64,000 bases of DNA from Agrococcus sp. Marseille-P2731. Lineage in GTDB: Bacteria > Actinomycetota > Actinomycetes > Actinomycetales > Microbacteriaceae. How positions within the stretch are numbered: the first letter of the stretch is position 1; the number at the start of each line of letters is the position of its first letter. This document shows, piece by piece, positions 41,693 to 51,006 of this stretch. The notes beneath the pieces are model-generated. The model was not told the DNA's origin, ran no database searches, and worked only from the letters and a program-made list of their open reading frames with translations. Both the position numbers and the translations under genes were made by a program. The stretch lies in contig NZ_FPEG01000001.1 in assembly GCF_900117395.1 (NCBI RefSeq), positions 518,192-582,191 of the forward strand, in the 5' to 3' direction.

Positions 41693-42799
41693 TCAGTCGT
41701 CGATCGACTGCAGCCCGTTCCACGCGGTGACGCCGAGCGGCGGCCCGTAGGCATCTGCGGTGCCGCCGTTCGAGTAGACGGCCGTGATGTGCCCGGCGCC
41801 GGTGTCCGCGTCGAGGTTGGAGACCCATCCGGAACCCGAGGCGCCGTCGCCCATGACGCACGCGGCACCGTAGTTGGCGTCGCCGCCGAGCCCGTAGTTC
41901 AGCTCGTCCTCCGCGCAGTAGCGCAGCACCTCGGCGTCGAACTCGTCGTTGCCCGGGTAGCCGGCGACCACGACGCCGTTCGTCTCGGCGGTGAAGCTCA
42001 CGCCCTGGCCGCCCACCGCATCCTCGACCGTGCCGCCGTCGAGCGGCGCGAGGCGGATGAACCCGAAGTCGAAGCCCATCCAGCCGTTGTCGTCGGCGCC
42101 GTCGAGCCAACGGGTGTTGGCCTCGAGGTACTGCTCCGGCACCCACAGCTCCTCGGCCTCCCAGACGCCGAAGGGTGCGTCGCCCTGCTCGTAGCCAGGG
42201 GCGAAGCGGATGGCGTCGAAGTAGTCGCGGGTGTCGTCATCCCAGATGCAGTGCGCGGCCGTGACGACGATCAGGCCGCTGGCGGAGTTGATGACGGTGC
42301 CGCTGCACGTGAAGGCCCCGGCGTCCGAATCCATCTCGATGCGCCCGGTCGTCGACAGCAGCAGGCTCTCGCTGCTCGTGTGCGGCCTGCCGGGATAGAG
42401 CTCGTCACCGGCGTCGCTCGTCGGCAAGGCGATGCCTGGCGCGACGACGGGGGAGCCGAGCGTCGGCTCCAGCACCATGTCGAAGGCCGCGTCGGGCAGG
42501 TAGCCGACGGAGGTCTCGCCCGGCTCGCCGGCGTAGAGCTCGCCCGTGTCGGCCGCCGTCTCGTCGGTCAGGGTGATCGGGGCGTCGGGCTCGACCGGCG
42601 TCACCTCCGGCAGCGGCGTCGCCGGGGGCGTCGCGGGCTGCGTCTGATCGGGCTGCGGTCGCGGCGTGGTCGACTGCTGCGGCGCTGCTGTGGGCAGCGG
42701 CGGGGGCAGGATGCAGCCGGTCATGGTGAGCACGGCGGCGGCACCGGCGAGCAGCGCGAGGGGGCGGAGTGCGACACGGCGAGGGCGAGGCGGGTGCAT
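41693..42799 (-). CDS. trypsin-like serine protease, lipoprotein
   Basis: The 368-residue precursor has a signal peptide ending in lipobox MTGC, a Pro/Thr/Gln-rich linker of about 60 residues, and a chymotrypsin-fold protease domain of the Glu-endopeptidase (V8) type. The triad is visible as His in VVTAAHCIW, Asp in GFDFGFIRLA and Ser in MGDGASGSGWVS. Cys pairs (FTCSG with AAHC; RYCAE with AACVMG) suggest disulfides. TAGCGT lies ten bases before the ATG at 42797-42799. It probably trims surface proteins. It is tail to tail with secA and divergent from the second BCCT gene. Confidence 0.87.
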   Translation of the reverse strand: MHPPRPRRVALRPLALLAGAAAVLTMTGCILPPPLPTAAPQQSTTPRPQPDQTQPATPPATPLPEVTPVEPDAPITLTDETAADTGELYAGEPGETSVGYLPDAAFDMVLEPTLGSPVVAPGIALPTSDAGDELYPGRPHTSSESLLLSTTGRIEMDSDAGAFTCSGTVINSASGLIVVTAAHCIWDDDTRDYFDAIRFAPGYEQGDAPFGVWEAEELWVPEQYLEANTRWLDGADDNGWMGFDFGFIRLAPLDGGTVEDAVGGQGVSFTAETNGVVVAGYPGNDEFDAEVLRYCAEDELNYGLGGDANYGAACVMGDGASGSGWVSNLDADTGAGHITAVYSNGGTADAYGPPLGVTAWNGLQSIDD

Positions 42800-42950
42800 G
42801 ATGCGGATCACGCTAGAGGCACCGGGCGTGGGCAGGCTGAACGCCCTGCTGCAGCGGCCTCGCGTCGCCTCGGCGGCTGCTCGCTTCGACATCGCGCGAC
42901 CGCCTCGATACCCTCGAGAGTTGTCCAGCACGCGCACGGGGGAGAGAGCC

Positions 42951-44885
42951 ATGGCAGATCGAGCCGCATTGCGAGCAGATTGGGCTCCGCGCGAAGTGTG
43001 GGCGAGGCTGCGCAAGCCCGTCTTCATCCCTGCGGTGCTCATCATCGTCGGGATGGTCGCCTTCGCCGTGATCTACAGCGGCACCGGCGGCAACGCCTTC
43101 GAGGTGCTGAACAGCGCCATCACCCAGGGTGTCGGCTGGTGGTACATCCTCGCGGCGACCGGCTTCGTGCTGTTCGCGCTGTACTGCGGACTCTCGCGCA
43201 TCGGCAGCATCAGGCTCGGCCGCGACGACGAGGAGCCGGAGTTCTCCACGCTGTCGTGGTTCACGATGCTCTTCAGCGCCGGCATGGGGATCGGCCTCGT
43301 CTTCTTCGGCGTCGCTGAGCCGCTGTCGCACATGACGACGCCGCCTGGGCGCGCGGGTGTCGAGGCCGGCACCGACACGGCTGGCCGCCTCGCGATGGAT
43401 CTCACGCTCTACCACTGGGGCTTGCACGCGTGGGCGATCTACGTGGTGGTGGGCCTCGGCATGGCCTACATGACCTTCCGCCGCGGGCGTCCGCTGTCGA
43501 TCCGCTGGCTGCTCGAGCCGCTCCTCGGTCGCGAGCGGGTCGAGGGCTGGATCGGTCACGCCGTCGACGTCGTCGCGATCGTCGGCACGCTCTTCGGCGT
43601 CGCCACTTCGCTGGGCTTCGGCGTGCAGCAGATCACTGCCGGCCTCGAGTACCTGGGATGGGTCGAGGGGTCCGGCACGTTCTCGGTCGTCGTCATCGCG
43701 ATCGTCACAGGCCTCGCGACCCTCTCCGTGATGTCGGGCCTCGACAAGGGGCTCAAGTGGCTCTCGAACATCAACATGTCGCTCGCGGCGCTGCTGGCGA
43801 TCTTCGTCCTCGCGCTCGGGCCGACGCTGGTGCTGATCCAGGCGATGGTCGCCAACACCGGCAGCTATCTCGCATCGCTCCCGGGCATCATGCTCGAGAC
43901 CTGGCCGCTGGCCACGGACACGTGGGCGGGAGACTGGACCATCTTCTATTGGGGCTGGTGGATGAGCTGGGCGCCCTTCGTGGGCATGTTCATCGCGCGC
44001 ATCTCGCGCGGTCGCACGATCCGCCAGTTCGTCTTCGGCGTGCTGCTCACGCCCACCCTGATCGGCATCGCCTGGTTCACGATCTTCGGCGACTCGGCGA
44101 TCCTCCGACAGCTCTCCGAGGGGGACATGCTCGTCGACGGCGAGGTCAACACCTACACCTCGCTCTTCCAGCTCCTCGAGACCTTCCCGCTCGCTGCGGT
44201 CACGAGCGTGCTGGCGATCGCCATCATCGTCTTCTTCTTCGTGACCTCCGCGGATTCTGGCTCGCTCGTGATCGACATCATCGCCACCGGCGGGGCGACC
44301 GAGACGCCGAGGCTGACCCGCGTCATGTGGTCGGTGCTCGAGGGCCTCGCGGCTGCCGTGCTGCTGCTCGTGGGTGGCTCAGCATCGCTCACGGCACTGC
44401 AGACGGCGTCGATCGCGACCGCTGTGCCGTTCTCGATCATCATGGTGCTGACATGCATCTCGCTGCTGCGAGCCTTCCACTACGAGGTCGCGAACGCGCC
44501 GCGGTACATGCGCGCACGCATCGCTTCCGCGACGCCGGAGTCGGCGGAGGCGCCGACCGCGCAGGATCAGCCGAAGCGTCGATGGCGCGGACGCCGCGAC
44601 GTGTCCTCGACCTTCGTCGGGCTGCCGGCGAGCCAGCCGGCGCCTGCGAGCCCCGCAGCAGGCGGCGAGTTCCTGATCGCCCTGCACGAGGTGCCGACCG
44701 AAGCGGTCGACCTGAACGCCGAGGGCGTCGCGACGCTCGACCACGATCGCGTGGTGCAGGACCCGATCGCAGGAGAGGTGTTCGACACTCCTGAGTTCGC
44801 GGCGTCGCAGGCGGGTCTCGAGCACGAGCAGGAGCAGGCCGCAGCGGAGGCGGAGCTGCCGCCGGAGGAGCCCGCGAGCCGCTGA
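42951..44885 (+). CDS. BCCT-family compatible-solute transporter (second copy)
   Basis: The 644-residue protein has about twelve membrane helices and the family motifs SAGMGIGLVFFGVAEP in helix 3 and WGWWMSWAPFVGMFIARISRGRT in helix 8. The GMGIG form matches betaine and choline carriers, whereas the copy at 12076 has GLGIG, so the two probably differ in substrate or coupling. The cytoplasmic C-terminus of about 140 residues is rich in Ala, Pro and Glu and ends acidic. A GGGGGAGAG ribosome binding site precedes the ATG, and TACCCT lies about 38 bases further up. Confidence 0.92.
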   Translation: MADRAALRADWAPREVWARLRKPVFIPAVLIIVGMVAFAVIYSGTGGNAFEVLNSAITQGVGWWYILAATGFVLFALYCGLSRIGSIRLGRDDEEPEFSTLSWFTMLFSAGMGIGLVFFGVAEPLSHMTTPPGRAGVEAGTDTAGRLAMDLTLYHWGLHAWAIYVVVGLGMAYMTFRRGRPLSIRWLLEPLLGRERVEGWIGHAVDVVAIVGTLFGVATSLGFGVQQITAGLEYLGWVEGSGTFSVVVIAIVTGLATLSVMSGLDKGLKWLSNINMSLAALLAIFVLALGPTLVLIQAMVANTGSYLASLPGIMLETWPLATDTWAGDWTIFYWGWWMSWAPFVGMFIARISRGRTIRQFVFGVLLTPTLIGIAWFTIFGDSAILRQLSEGDMLVDGEVNTYTSLFQLLETFPLAAVTSVLAIAIIVFFFVTSADSGSLVIDIIATGGATETPRLTRVMWSVLEGLAAAVLLLVGGSASLTALQTASIATAVPFSIIMVLTCISLLRAFHYEVANAPRYMRARIASATPESAEAPTAQDQPKRRWRGRRDVSSTFVGLPASQPAPASPAAGGEFLIALHEVPTEAVDLNAEGVATLDHDRVVQDPIAGEVFDTPEFAASQAGLEHEQEQAAAEAELPPEEPASR

Positions 44886-44908
44886 GGGGTCCAGCGGCGC
44901 CTGGGTCG

Positions 44909-45679
44909 CTAGGCGGGTGGGTCGAGGGCGACGAGCAGGATGCCCGTCCAGTGGCACGCGAAGGCGATCACGGTGCAGATGTGGAAGAGCTCGTGGAAGC
45001 CGAAGTGCCCGGGGAAGGGGTTCGGCTTCTTCGTGCCGTAGAAGATCGCGCCGATCGTGTAGGCGAGGCCACCGGCGATGACGAGCGCTGCCGTCACGGC
45101 GTTCGCGGCCCAGATGTCGCCCATGAAGGCGATGGCGGCCCAGCCGAGCGCGAGGTAGATCGGCACGTAGAGCCAGCGCGGCGCGGTGAGCCAGAAGACG
45201 CGGAACGCGATGCCGAGCAGGGCGCCGCCCCAGATGACCGAGAGCAGGATCCAGTCGGTCGGTGACGTCAGGGTCAGCAGCGCGATCGGCGTGTAGGAGC
45301 CCGCGATCAGCAGGAAGATGTTGGCGTGGTCGAGGCGCTTCATCACCAGGCGCGTGCGCTCCTGCCAGGCGAAGCGGTGGTAGACGGCCGAGATGCCGAA
45401 CAGCAGCACGCCGGAGAGCGCGAACACCGCGGTCGACCAGGTGGCCACCGCGCCGTTCGCGAGCACCACGAGCACGATGCCGGCGACGAGCGCGAGCGGC
45501 GCGGTCGCGGCGTGGATCCAGCCGCGCCACGAGGGCTTGCCCTCGACCTTCGCCTCCGCGATCGACTCGCCTGCGGCGTCGATGAAGGGGAGGTGCGCGC
45601 CGTCGACGACCTCCTCGAGCGAGGTGCCGCCGTCTGCGGCGGAGTCGCCCGGTGCTCCGGGCGCGATGCGGTCTGCCAT
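44909..45679 (-). CDS. PAQR/hemolysin III-family membrane protein (TrhA-like)
   Basis: The 256-residue protein has seven hydrophobic helices and the PAQR motifs: SAVYHRFAW, RLDHANIFLLIAGSYTPIALL, and FHELFHICTVIAFACHW, whose His residues would bind zinc. Bacterial members help set membrane fluidity or lipid turnover; the hemolysin name is historical. The ATG at 45677-45679 has TACGCT six bases upstream on the minus strand. It is divergent from the isoprenyl transferase gene, an arrangement also found in mycobacteria. Confidence 0.92.
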   Translation of the reverse strand: MADRIAPGAPGDSAADGGTSLEEVVDGAHLPFIDAAGESIAEAKVEGKPSWRGWIHAATAPLALVAGIVLVVLANGAVATWSTAVFALSGVLLFGISAVYHRFAWQERTRLVMKRLDHANIFLLIAGSYTPIALLTLTSPTDWILLSVIWGGALLGIAFRVFWLTAPRWLYVPIYLALGWAAIAFMGDIWAANAVTAALVIAGGLAYTIGAIFYGTKKPNPFPGHFGFHELFHICTVIAFACHWTGILLVALDPPA

Positions 45680-45750
45680 GACTACAGCGTAGGGCGTACG
45701 CAGTGCCGGAGATGGCATCCGCAGCGGTGGGCGCCCGATAGATTCAGCAG

Positions 45751-46527
45751 ATGCGACTGCGCAGCGCCCCGGGCTCACGGCTCGTGTACCGCTACTACGA
45801 GCGGCGGCTCCGCCGCGACCTGGTGCGCGCACCCGTGCCTCGCCACATCGCCATGATCATCGACGGCAACCGCCGGTGGGCGCGCGAGCAGAAGCTCGCC
45901 ACCGCCGGCCACGGCCACCGCGCCGGCGCCGTCAAGCTGCGCGAGTTCGTCGACTGGTGCGCCGAGATCGACGTCGAGGTCGTCACGATGTACCTGCTCT
46001 CGCGCGACAACCTGACGGGCCGCGCCTCGCAGGAGCTCGGCGAGCTGTGCGAGATCATCGCGGAGCTCGCCGACGACCTCTCGCACCAGCCCGGCCGCCG
46101 CATCCGCCACGTGGGTGACGTGCGCGGGCTGCCGGCGCCGCTCGTCGAGGCGCTGCGCGGCGCCGTCGACCGCACGGCCGGCAACGACGGGCTGCAGGTG
46201 AACCTCGCGGTCGGCTACGGCGGCCGGCACGAGCTGGTCGAGGCGGTGCGGCGGATCCTCGAGCAGGCCGGCACGTCCAGCCCAGCCGAGCTCGCCGAGC
46301 GGCTCACGCCCGAGCTGATCGCCGAGCACCTCTCGACCGCCGGGCAGCCGGATCCCGACCTCGTGATCCGCACCTCCGGCGAGCAGCGCCTCAGCGACTT
46401 CATGCTGTGGCAGAGCGCGCACAGCGAGTTCTACTTCGTGGAGGCGCTCGGGCCAGACCTGCGAGAGGTCGACTTCCTGCGCGCGGTGCGGGCCTACGGG
46501 CTGCGGGAGCGCCGCTACGGGAAGTGA
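45751..46527 (+). CDS. uppS: cis-isoprenyl diphosphate synthase (Z,E-farnesyl or longer)
   Basis: The 258-residue enzyme adds isopentenyl units in cis configuration. IAMIIDGNRRWA holds the catalytic Asp38, and LVIRTSGEQRLSDFMLWQSAHSEFYF is the conserved C-terminal substrate site. The position next to a PAQR gene matches the mycobacterial short-chain (Z,E-farnesyl) enzyme, so it may be that type and not the long-chain undecaprenyl synthase; chain length cannot be read with certainty. The ATG at 45751 has TAGATT (45739-45744) six bases upstream. Confidence 0.92.
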   Translation: MRLRSAPGSRLVYRYYERRLRRDLVRAPVPRHIAMIIDGNRRWAREQKLATAGHGHRAGAVKLREFVDWCAEIDVEVVTMYLLSRDNLTGRASQELGELCEIIAELADDLSHQPGRRIRHVGDVRGLPAPLVEALRGAVDRTAGNDGLQVNLAVGYGGRHELVEAVRRILEQAGTSSPAELAERLTPELIAEHLSTAGQPDPDLVIRTSGEQRLSDFMLWQSAHSEFYFVEALGPDLREVDFLRAVRAYGLRERRYGK

Positions 46528-46540
46528 CGCGCCGGCGGGA

Positions 46541-46576
46541 GGGCACGAGCACTGGCACGGGCACGAGCACTGGCGC
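46541..46576 (+). repeat. 18-base direct repeat, two copies
   Basis: The 16-base sequence GGGCACGAGCACTGGC occurs at 46541-46556 and again at 46559-46574, a period of 18 bases. It lies just after the isoprenyl transferase stop in the 255-base gap before phoH. Confidence 0.8.
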
Positions 46577-46670
46577 AGGCGCCGCCCGCGACCGTGTGCC
46601 CGGCAGATTGCCGGCAGGTGAACAGTGCCGACGCGTCCGTGTGTCGTCGTGGATGCGTGGGCGCCGAGCG

Positions 46671-46776
46671 TAGATTCGGCCCTGTCGGGCAGTTCCGCCC
46701 GGCAAGCGAGCGGCCTTCGCGCCAGCGAGCACCACGGGAGGCGACGGCCGCGTGATCCGACCCCGGTCGGAAGGAG
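46671..46776 (+). promoter_or_regulatory. phoH2 promoter and structured leader
   Basis: TAGATT (46671-46676) is a good -10, giving a leader of about 100 bases. It can fold into GTCGGGC/GCCCGGC (46684-46690 with 46697-46703) and CCGAC/GTCGG (46757-46761 with 46766-46770). The second stem touches the ribosome binding site AAGGAG (46771-46776). I do not recognise a known riboswitch. Confidence 0.4.
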
Positions 46777-46782
46777 CGTCAC

Positions 46783-48120
46783 GTGCCTGAACTCGCCACC
46801 ACCCCCGCAGCCGGAGCCACCGAGGACGAGCGCCTCGAGACCCGGCAGCGCACCTACGTGCTCGACACCAGCGTGCTGCTGTCGGACCCGGGGGCTATCC
46901 ACCGCTTCGCCGAGCATCAGGTGGTGATCCCCGTGATCGTGATCGCCGAGCTCGAGAAGAAGCGCCACGACCCCGAGATCGGCTACTTCGCCCGCAAGGC
47001 GCTGCGCAACCTCGACGACCTGCGCGTGGTGCACGAGCGCCTGGACTTCCCGGTGCCGACCGAGGGCGGCGGGTCCTTGCGCGTCGAGCTCAACCACTCG
47101 AACCTCGCCGTGCTGCCGAGCGGGCTGCAGCTGGGCGACAACGACTCGCGCATCCTGGCGGTCGCCTCGAACCTCGCCGGCGACGGGCTCGACGTCTGCG
47201 TCGTCTCCAAGGACATGCCGATGCGCGTGAAGGCCGCGTCGATCGGTCTCGCGGCCGAGGAGTACCTCGCCGAGCAGGCCGTCGAGTCGGGCTGGACGGG
47301 CATCGCGGAGCTCGCGCTCTCCGGCGAGCAGATCAACGCCCTCTACGAGGAGGAGCGGCTCGAGACGGCGCTCGTGGCCGACATGCCGATCAACACCGGG
47401 CTCGTGATCTCCTCCGAGCGCGGCTCTGCGCTCGGTCGCGTGACGCGCAGGGGCGAGATCTCGCTCGTGCGCGGCGACCGCGAGGTCTTCGGGGTGCACG
47501 GGCGCTCGGCCGAGCAGCGGCTCGCGATCGACCTGCTGCTCGACGACGAGGTCGGGATCGTCTCGCTCGGTGGCTCCGCGGGCACCGGCAAGTCGGCGCT
47601 CGCGCTCGCCGCGGGCCTGGAGGCGGTGCTCGAGCGGCGACTGCACAAGAAGGTCATCGTCTTCCGGCCGCTCTACGCGGTGGGCGGTCAGGAGCTCGGC
47701 TACCTGCCGGGCGACAAGGACGAGAAGATGAACCCCTGGGGGCAGGCGGTCTACGACACGCTCGGTGCGCTCGTCGGCGACAACGTGCTGGACGAGGTCG
47801 CCGATCGCGGCATGCTCGAGGTGCTGCCGCTGACGCACATCCGCGGCCGCTCGCTGCACGACGCGTTCGTGATCGTCGACGAGGCGCAGTCGCTCGAGCG
47901 CAACGTGCTGCTGACGGTCCTGTCGCGCATCGGCCAGAACTCGCGGGTGGTGCTGACGCACGACGTGGCGCAGCGCGACAACCTGCGCGTCGGTCGGCAC
48001 GACGGCGTCGCGAGCGTGATCGAGACGCTGAAGGGCGAGGACCTCTTCGGTCACGTGACCCTGATGCGCTCGGAGCGATCGCGGATCGCGGCGCTCGTGA
48101 CGAGCCTGCTGGAGGGCTGA
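46783..48120 (+). CDS. phoH2: PhoH2: PIN-domain ribonuclease fused to PhoH ATPase
   Basis: The 445-residue protein joins an N-terminal PIN nuclease domain ([56 protein letters not shown], giving the acidic metal site) to a C-terminal PhoH ATPase with [12 protein letters not shown] (Walker A) and [13 protein letters not shown] (Walker B). Such fusions unwind and cut RNA. GTG 46783 follows AAGGAG at six bases. A hairpin follows the gene. Confidence 0.95.
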   Translation: MPELATTPAAGATEDERLETRQRTYVLDTSVLLSDPGAIHRFAEHQVVIPVIVIAELEKKRHDPEIGYFARKALRNLDDLRVVHERLDFPVPTEGGGSLRVELNHSNLAVLPSGLQLGDNDSRILAVASNLAGDGLDVCVVSKDMPMRVKAASIGLAAEEYLAEQAVESGWTGIAELALSGEQINALYEEERLETALVADMPINTGLVISSERGSALGRVTRRGEISLVRGDREVFGVHGRSAEQRLAIDLLLDDEVGIVSLGGSAGTGKSALALAAGLEAVLERRLHKKVIVFRPLYAVGGQELGYLPGDKDEKMNPWGQAVYDTLGALVGDNVLDEVADRGMLEVLPLTHIRGRSLHDAFVIVDEAQSLERNVLLTVLSRIGQNSRVVLTHDVAQRDNLRVGRHDGVASVIETLKGEDLFGHVTLMRSERSRIAALVTSLLEG

Positions 48121-48132
48121 GCGGCGGCCCGC

Positions 48133-48160
48133 GGCAGGGCATCGGCTCCGGTGCCCTGCC
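48133..48160 (+). terminator. perfect 9-bp hairpin after phoH2
   Basis: GGCAGGGCA (48133-48141) pairs with TGCCCTGCC (48152-48160) around a ten-base loop, 12 bases after the phoH2 stop codon. Confidence 0.65.
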
Positions 48161-48188
48161 CGTGGGCGCCCGTGGGGAGCGTGTGGGC

Positions 48189-49274
48189 GTGCAGCAGCTG
48201 ACGGCGGTCGAGGCACGGCGGATGCGCCTGGTCGCGCAGGGGCTCGACCGGCGCGGCCGCGCAGGTGCGGACGACAGCGGCCTCGACGGTGCCGCGACAT
48301 CCGCAGTCGCCCGCACGCCGACGCAGGTCGTGCGGCGCATGGTCGCGATGCAGGGCCAGGATCTGGCGCAGGTGCTGCAAGCGATCGCGATCCGCTCGAC
48401 CCGCGGCACGACGCTCGACGACGTGCGCGCGGCCTTCGATCGGGGAGAGCTCGTGCGGTCATGGGCCATGCGGGGCACGCTCTTCGTCGCGACACCGACC
48501 GATCTGGCGACGCTGCACACGGCGGTCGCTGCGCGGATGCGGGCGCGAGAGTGGCGCATGTGCCTCGACCGGGGCATCGACGAGGGGACCGCGCAGCGCT
48601 CCGCCGCCGTCCTCGTCGAGATGCTCGCGGGCGCCCCGCAGCCGCGCCCGGCGCTCATGGCCGCGTGGGAGGCGGCGGGGATCGACGTCTCCGGTGGCCG
48701 CGGGTACCACCTGCTCGCGCTGCACTCCTACGACGGGCTCGTGCGCTTCGGGCCGTTCGCCGGCACCGCACAGCTGCTGGTCGGCGGCGCGCCGCCTGCG
48801 GTGCGGGCACCGGATGCGGCGCTCGCAGAGGCGGTGCGCCGCGTCGTCGCCGCGCGCGCTCCCATCAGTGAGGCCGACGTCGCCTGGTGGCTGGCACTGC
48901 CGAGGTCGACCGTGCGCGCGGCGCTCGCTGGAGCAGGGGGGATCCACGAGGTGCTGGTCCGTGACGCCGCGATGCTCGTGGTCGACGAGGCCGTCGCCGG
49001 CCGGCGCTCCGGAGTGCTGCTCGTGCCCGGCTTCGACGAGTGGATCCTCGGCTACCGAGACCGCTCGCTCACCGCCGGTGCAGAGATGCGCGCCGCCCTC
49101 GTGCCCGGCAACAACGGGGTGTTCCAGCCCGCGGTGCTCGTCGACGGACGCGCGGTCGGGCGCTGGCGCGCGGCTCGCGGTCGCGGCGCGCCGGAGATCG
49201 AGCTCATCGAGCCGGTGCCCGCGGCGACCGCCTCGACGATCGAGCGGCGGGTCGCCGCCTGGCAGCACGGCTGA
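48189..49274 (+). CDS. winged-helix HTH_42 (AlkZ/YcaQ-like) protein
   Basis: The 361-residue protein resembles the HTH_42 family, which includes the DNA glycosylases AlkZ and YcaQ. The N-terminal MVAMQGQDLAQVL matches the Q-x-Q/D catalytic loop of those enzymes, and LVRSWAMRGTLFVATPTDL is the family's most conserved stretch. VLLVPGFDEWILGYRDRS and LVPGNNGVFQPAVLVDGRAVGRWR form the C-terminal half. Removal of alkylated or cross-linked bases is therefore possible but untested. GTG 48189 is preferred because GGGGAG (48174-48179) is nine bases upstream; 48162 and 48183 are alternatives. Confidence 0.8.
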   Translation: MQQLTAVEARRMRLVAQGLDRRGRAGADDSGLDGAATSAVARTPTQVVRRMVAMQGQDLAQVLQAIAIRSTRGTTLDDVRAAFDRGELVRSWAMRGTLFVATPTDLATLHTAVAARMRAREWRMCLDRGIDEGTAQRSAAVLVEMLAGAPQPRPALMAAWEAAGIDVSGGRGYHLLALHSYDGLVRFGPFAGTAQLLVGGAPPAVRAPDAALAEAVRRVVAARAPISEADVAWWLALPRSTVRAALAGAGGIHEVLVRDAAMLVVDEAVAGRRSGVLLVPGFDEWILGYRDRSLTAGAEMRAALVPGNNGVFQPAVLVDGRAVGRWRAARGRGAPEIELIEPVPAATASTIERRVAAWQHG

Positions 49275-49339
49275 GCCGGCGCGCCGCAGCTGTGGAGAGC
49301 GGCGTCCGGCAGGCGCGTCGCAGCACTACCGTGGCGGCC

Positions 49340-49930
49340 ATGACCGGCCCGACAGCTCCGTCCGCGGGCAGCGTCGACCGCCTCGTCCTGGCGCCGCGAC
49401 CGCTCGCTCGGCCGGTGCGCCTGCTGCCCGTCGACGCCAGCGGCGTGCTGCTCGCGGTCGTCGTCGGCGTGCTGCTGCCGACGTGGGGCAGCGATGCGGT
49501 CGCCGTCGTGCCGCTTGCCGCCGCGGCCGCGGCCGCCCCTGCGCTGGCGCGCATCGACATGGCCGAGCGGCGGTTGCCGAACGCCATCACGGTGCCGCTG
49601 CTGCTCGTCGGTGCGATCGCCTGCGCCGCGCGGGCGATCGCGGGCGACCTGGCGGTGCTCGCCGCGCTCGGCGTGGGTGCCGCGCTGCTGGTGATGGCGC
49701 TCGTCGGCGGGATGGGCATGGGCGACGTGAAGCTCGGCACGGCGCTCGCGCTCGCGACCGCGACGCTGGGCTGGGCCGTCCCGCTCGTGGCGCTCGCCGC
49801 ATCCGTCGTCGTCGGTGGTGTCGCGGGGCTCGTCGCGCTCATGGCCGGGAGGCGGACGATCGCGTTCGGGCCGTGGCTGCTCGTCGGGCACGCACTCGGG
49901 GTCGGTGTCGCCGCCTTCGGCGGCGCGTGA
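49340..49930 (+). CDS. type IV prepilin peptidase (A24 family, short form)
   Basis: The 196-residue membrane protein has the two catalytic Asp of aspartic prepilin peptidases: Asp73 in ARIDMAERRLPN and Asp129 in GGMGMGDVKLG. It lacks the N-terminal methylase domain, like Flp/Tad-type peptidases. About six hydrophobic helices are visible. The ATG at 49340 has TACCGT (49327-49332) seven bases upstream. No pilin, secretion ATPase or tad gene is present in this window, so its substrates lie elsewhere. Confidence 0.85.
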   Translation: MTGPTAPSAGSVDRLVLAPRPLARPVRLLPVDASGVLLAVVVGVLLPTWGSDAVAVVPLAAAAAAAPALARIDMAERRLPNAITVPLLLVGAIACAARAIAGDLAVLAALGVGAALLVMALVGGMGMGDVKLGTALALATATLGWAVPLVALAASVVVGGVAGLVALMAGRRTIAFGPWLLVGHALGVGVAAFGGA

Positions 49931-49947
49931 CGAGCGCGGGTGCGCCG

Positions 49948-50001
49948 TGTGACGTTCCGTGACAGCCCGATTGCTGCGGCGGCGGCGCGCGTTCCTAGCG
50001 T
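49948..50001 (+). promoter_or_regulatory. metQ promoter with a candidate upstream regulator site
   Basis: TAGCGT (49996-50001) is the -10, and TTGCTG (49971-49976) a possible -35 with a 19-base spacer. Upstream at 49948-49963, the minus strand reads GTCACGGAACGTCACA, which matches 14 of 16 bases with a site before the MetE-like gene (56296-56311). The motif contains CGTCAC-type half-sites ten bases apart. The leader is about 27 bases. Confidence 0.5.
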
Positions 50002-50034
50002 GGAGGCAGTCCCGCACCACTTGGAGGAGTCACC

Positions 50035-50991
50035 ATGTCCAACCGCAGCATCCGCCGTTCCCTCGGCCGTTCCCTCGCCGTGGCCGGTGCGCTCGGCACC
50101 GCCGTCGCCCTCGTCGGCTGCGCTGCCGGATCGGCACCCGCCGGATCCGCACCCGCCGGCTCGGCACCGGCCGACGCCGCGGCATCGACCCTCGGCACGG
50201 CCGACAACCCGGTGCAGCTCGGCGTCGTCGGTGCCGCCGAGCCCTACTGGACGGCCTTCGAGGAGGCCGCCGAGGCGGAGGGCATCGAGCTCGACATCGT
50301 CGACTTCACCGACTACAACCAGCCGAACCCCGCCGTGAGCGAGGGTGAGCTCGACATCAACCAGTTCCAGCACATCATCTACCTCGCGAACTACAACACG
50401 CAGGCCGGGGACGACCTGCAGCCGATCGGTTCGACGGCGACCTACCCGATCGGCCTCTACTCCTCCCAGTACGAGTCGGTCGAGGAGATCCCCGACGGCG
50501 CTGAGGTCATCGTGCCGAACGACGACACGAACCAGGCGCGCGGCCTGCTCGTGCTGCAGTCGGCCGGCCTCGTCGCGCTCGAAGAGGGCGGCACGCCCTA
50601 CTCGACCGTCGACGACATCATCGAGGAGGAGTCGCGCGTCACCGTGAGCGCCGTCGACGCGGCCATCACCGCCACGTCGCTGCCCGACGTCGCCGCCGCG
50701 ATCGTCAACAACGACTTCCTGACGGACGCGGGCATCGACCCGGCGGACGCCATCGCGCAGGACGACCCGGCCGACCCGGCCGCGCAGCCCTACATCAACA
50801 TCTTCGCGACGACGGCCGAGAACGCCGACGACGAGGTGCTGAACCGCCTGGTCGAGATCTTCCAGACGAATGAGGAGGTGCAGGCGGGCGCGCTCGAGTC
50901 CTCCGGCGGCACCGGGCTGTTCGTCTCGACGCCGAAGGCAGAGCTGCAGGAGTCGCTCGCCTCCGTGCAGGAAGCGCTCGAGCAGCAGTAG
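50035..50991 (+). CDS. metQ: methionine ABC transporter substrate-binding lipoprotein (MetQ/NlpA family)
   Basis: The 318-residue lipoprotein has lipobox LVGC (Cys29), a short linker of repeated Ala-Gly-Ser-Ala-Pro, and the NlpA fold: VQLGVVGAAEPYWTAFEEAAEAEG, VDFTDYNQPNPAVSEGELDINQFQHIIYL, VIVPNDDTNQARGLLVLQSAGLV. It captures methionine outside the cell for MetNI. A strong GGAGGAG site precedes the ATG. A GC hairpin separates it from metN, and the gene order is metQ-metN-metI. Confidence 0.93.
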   Translation: MSNRSIRRSLGRSLAVAGALGTAVALVGCAAGSAPAGSAPAGSAPADAAASTLGTADNPVQLGVVGAAEPYWTAFEEAAEAEGIELDIVDFTDYNQPNPAVSEGELDINQFQHIIYLANYNTQAGDDLQPIGSTATYPIGLYSSQYESVEEIPDGAEVIVPNDDTNQARGLLVLQSAGLVALEEGGTPYSTVDDIIEEESRVTVSAVDAAITATSLPDVAAAIVNNDFLTDAGIDPADAIAQDDPADPAAQPYINIFATTAENADDEVLNRLVEIFQTNEEVQAGALESSGGTGLFVSTPKAELQESLASVQEALEQQ

Positions 50992-51006
50992 CGCGCTGGA
51001 GCTGAG

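Noticed and set aside
46671..46782. Known riboswitch class upstream of phoH2
   Set aside because: I could not match the leader to the conserved cores of the c-di-AMP or SAM riboswitches as I know them.
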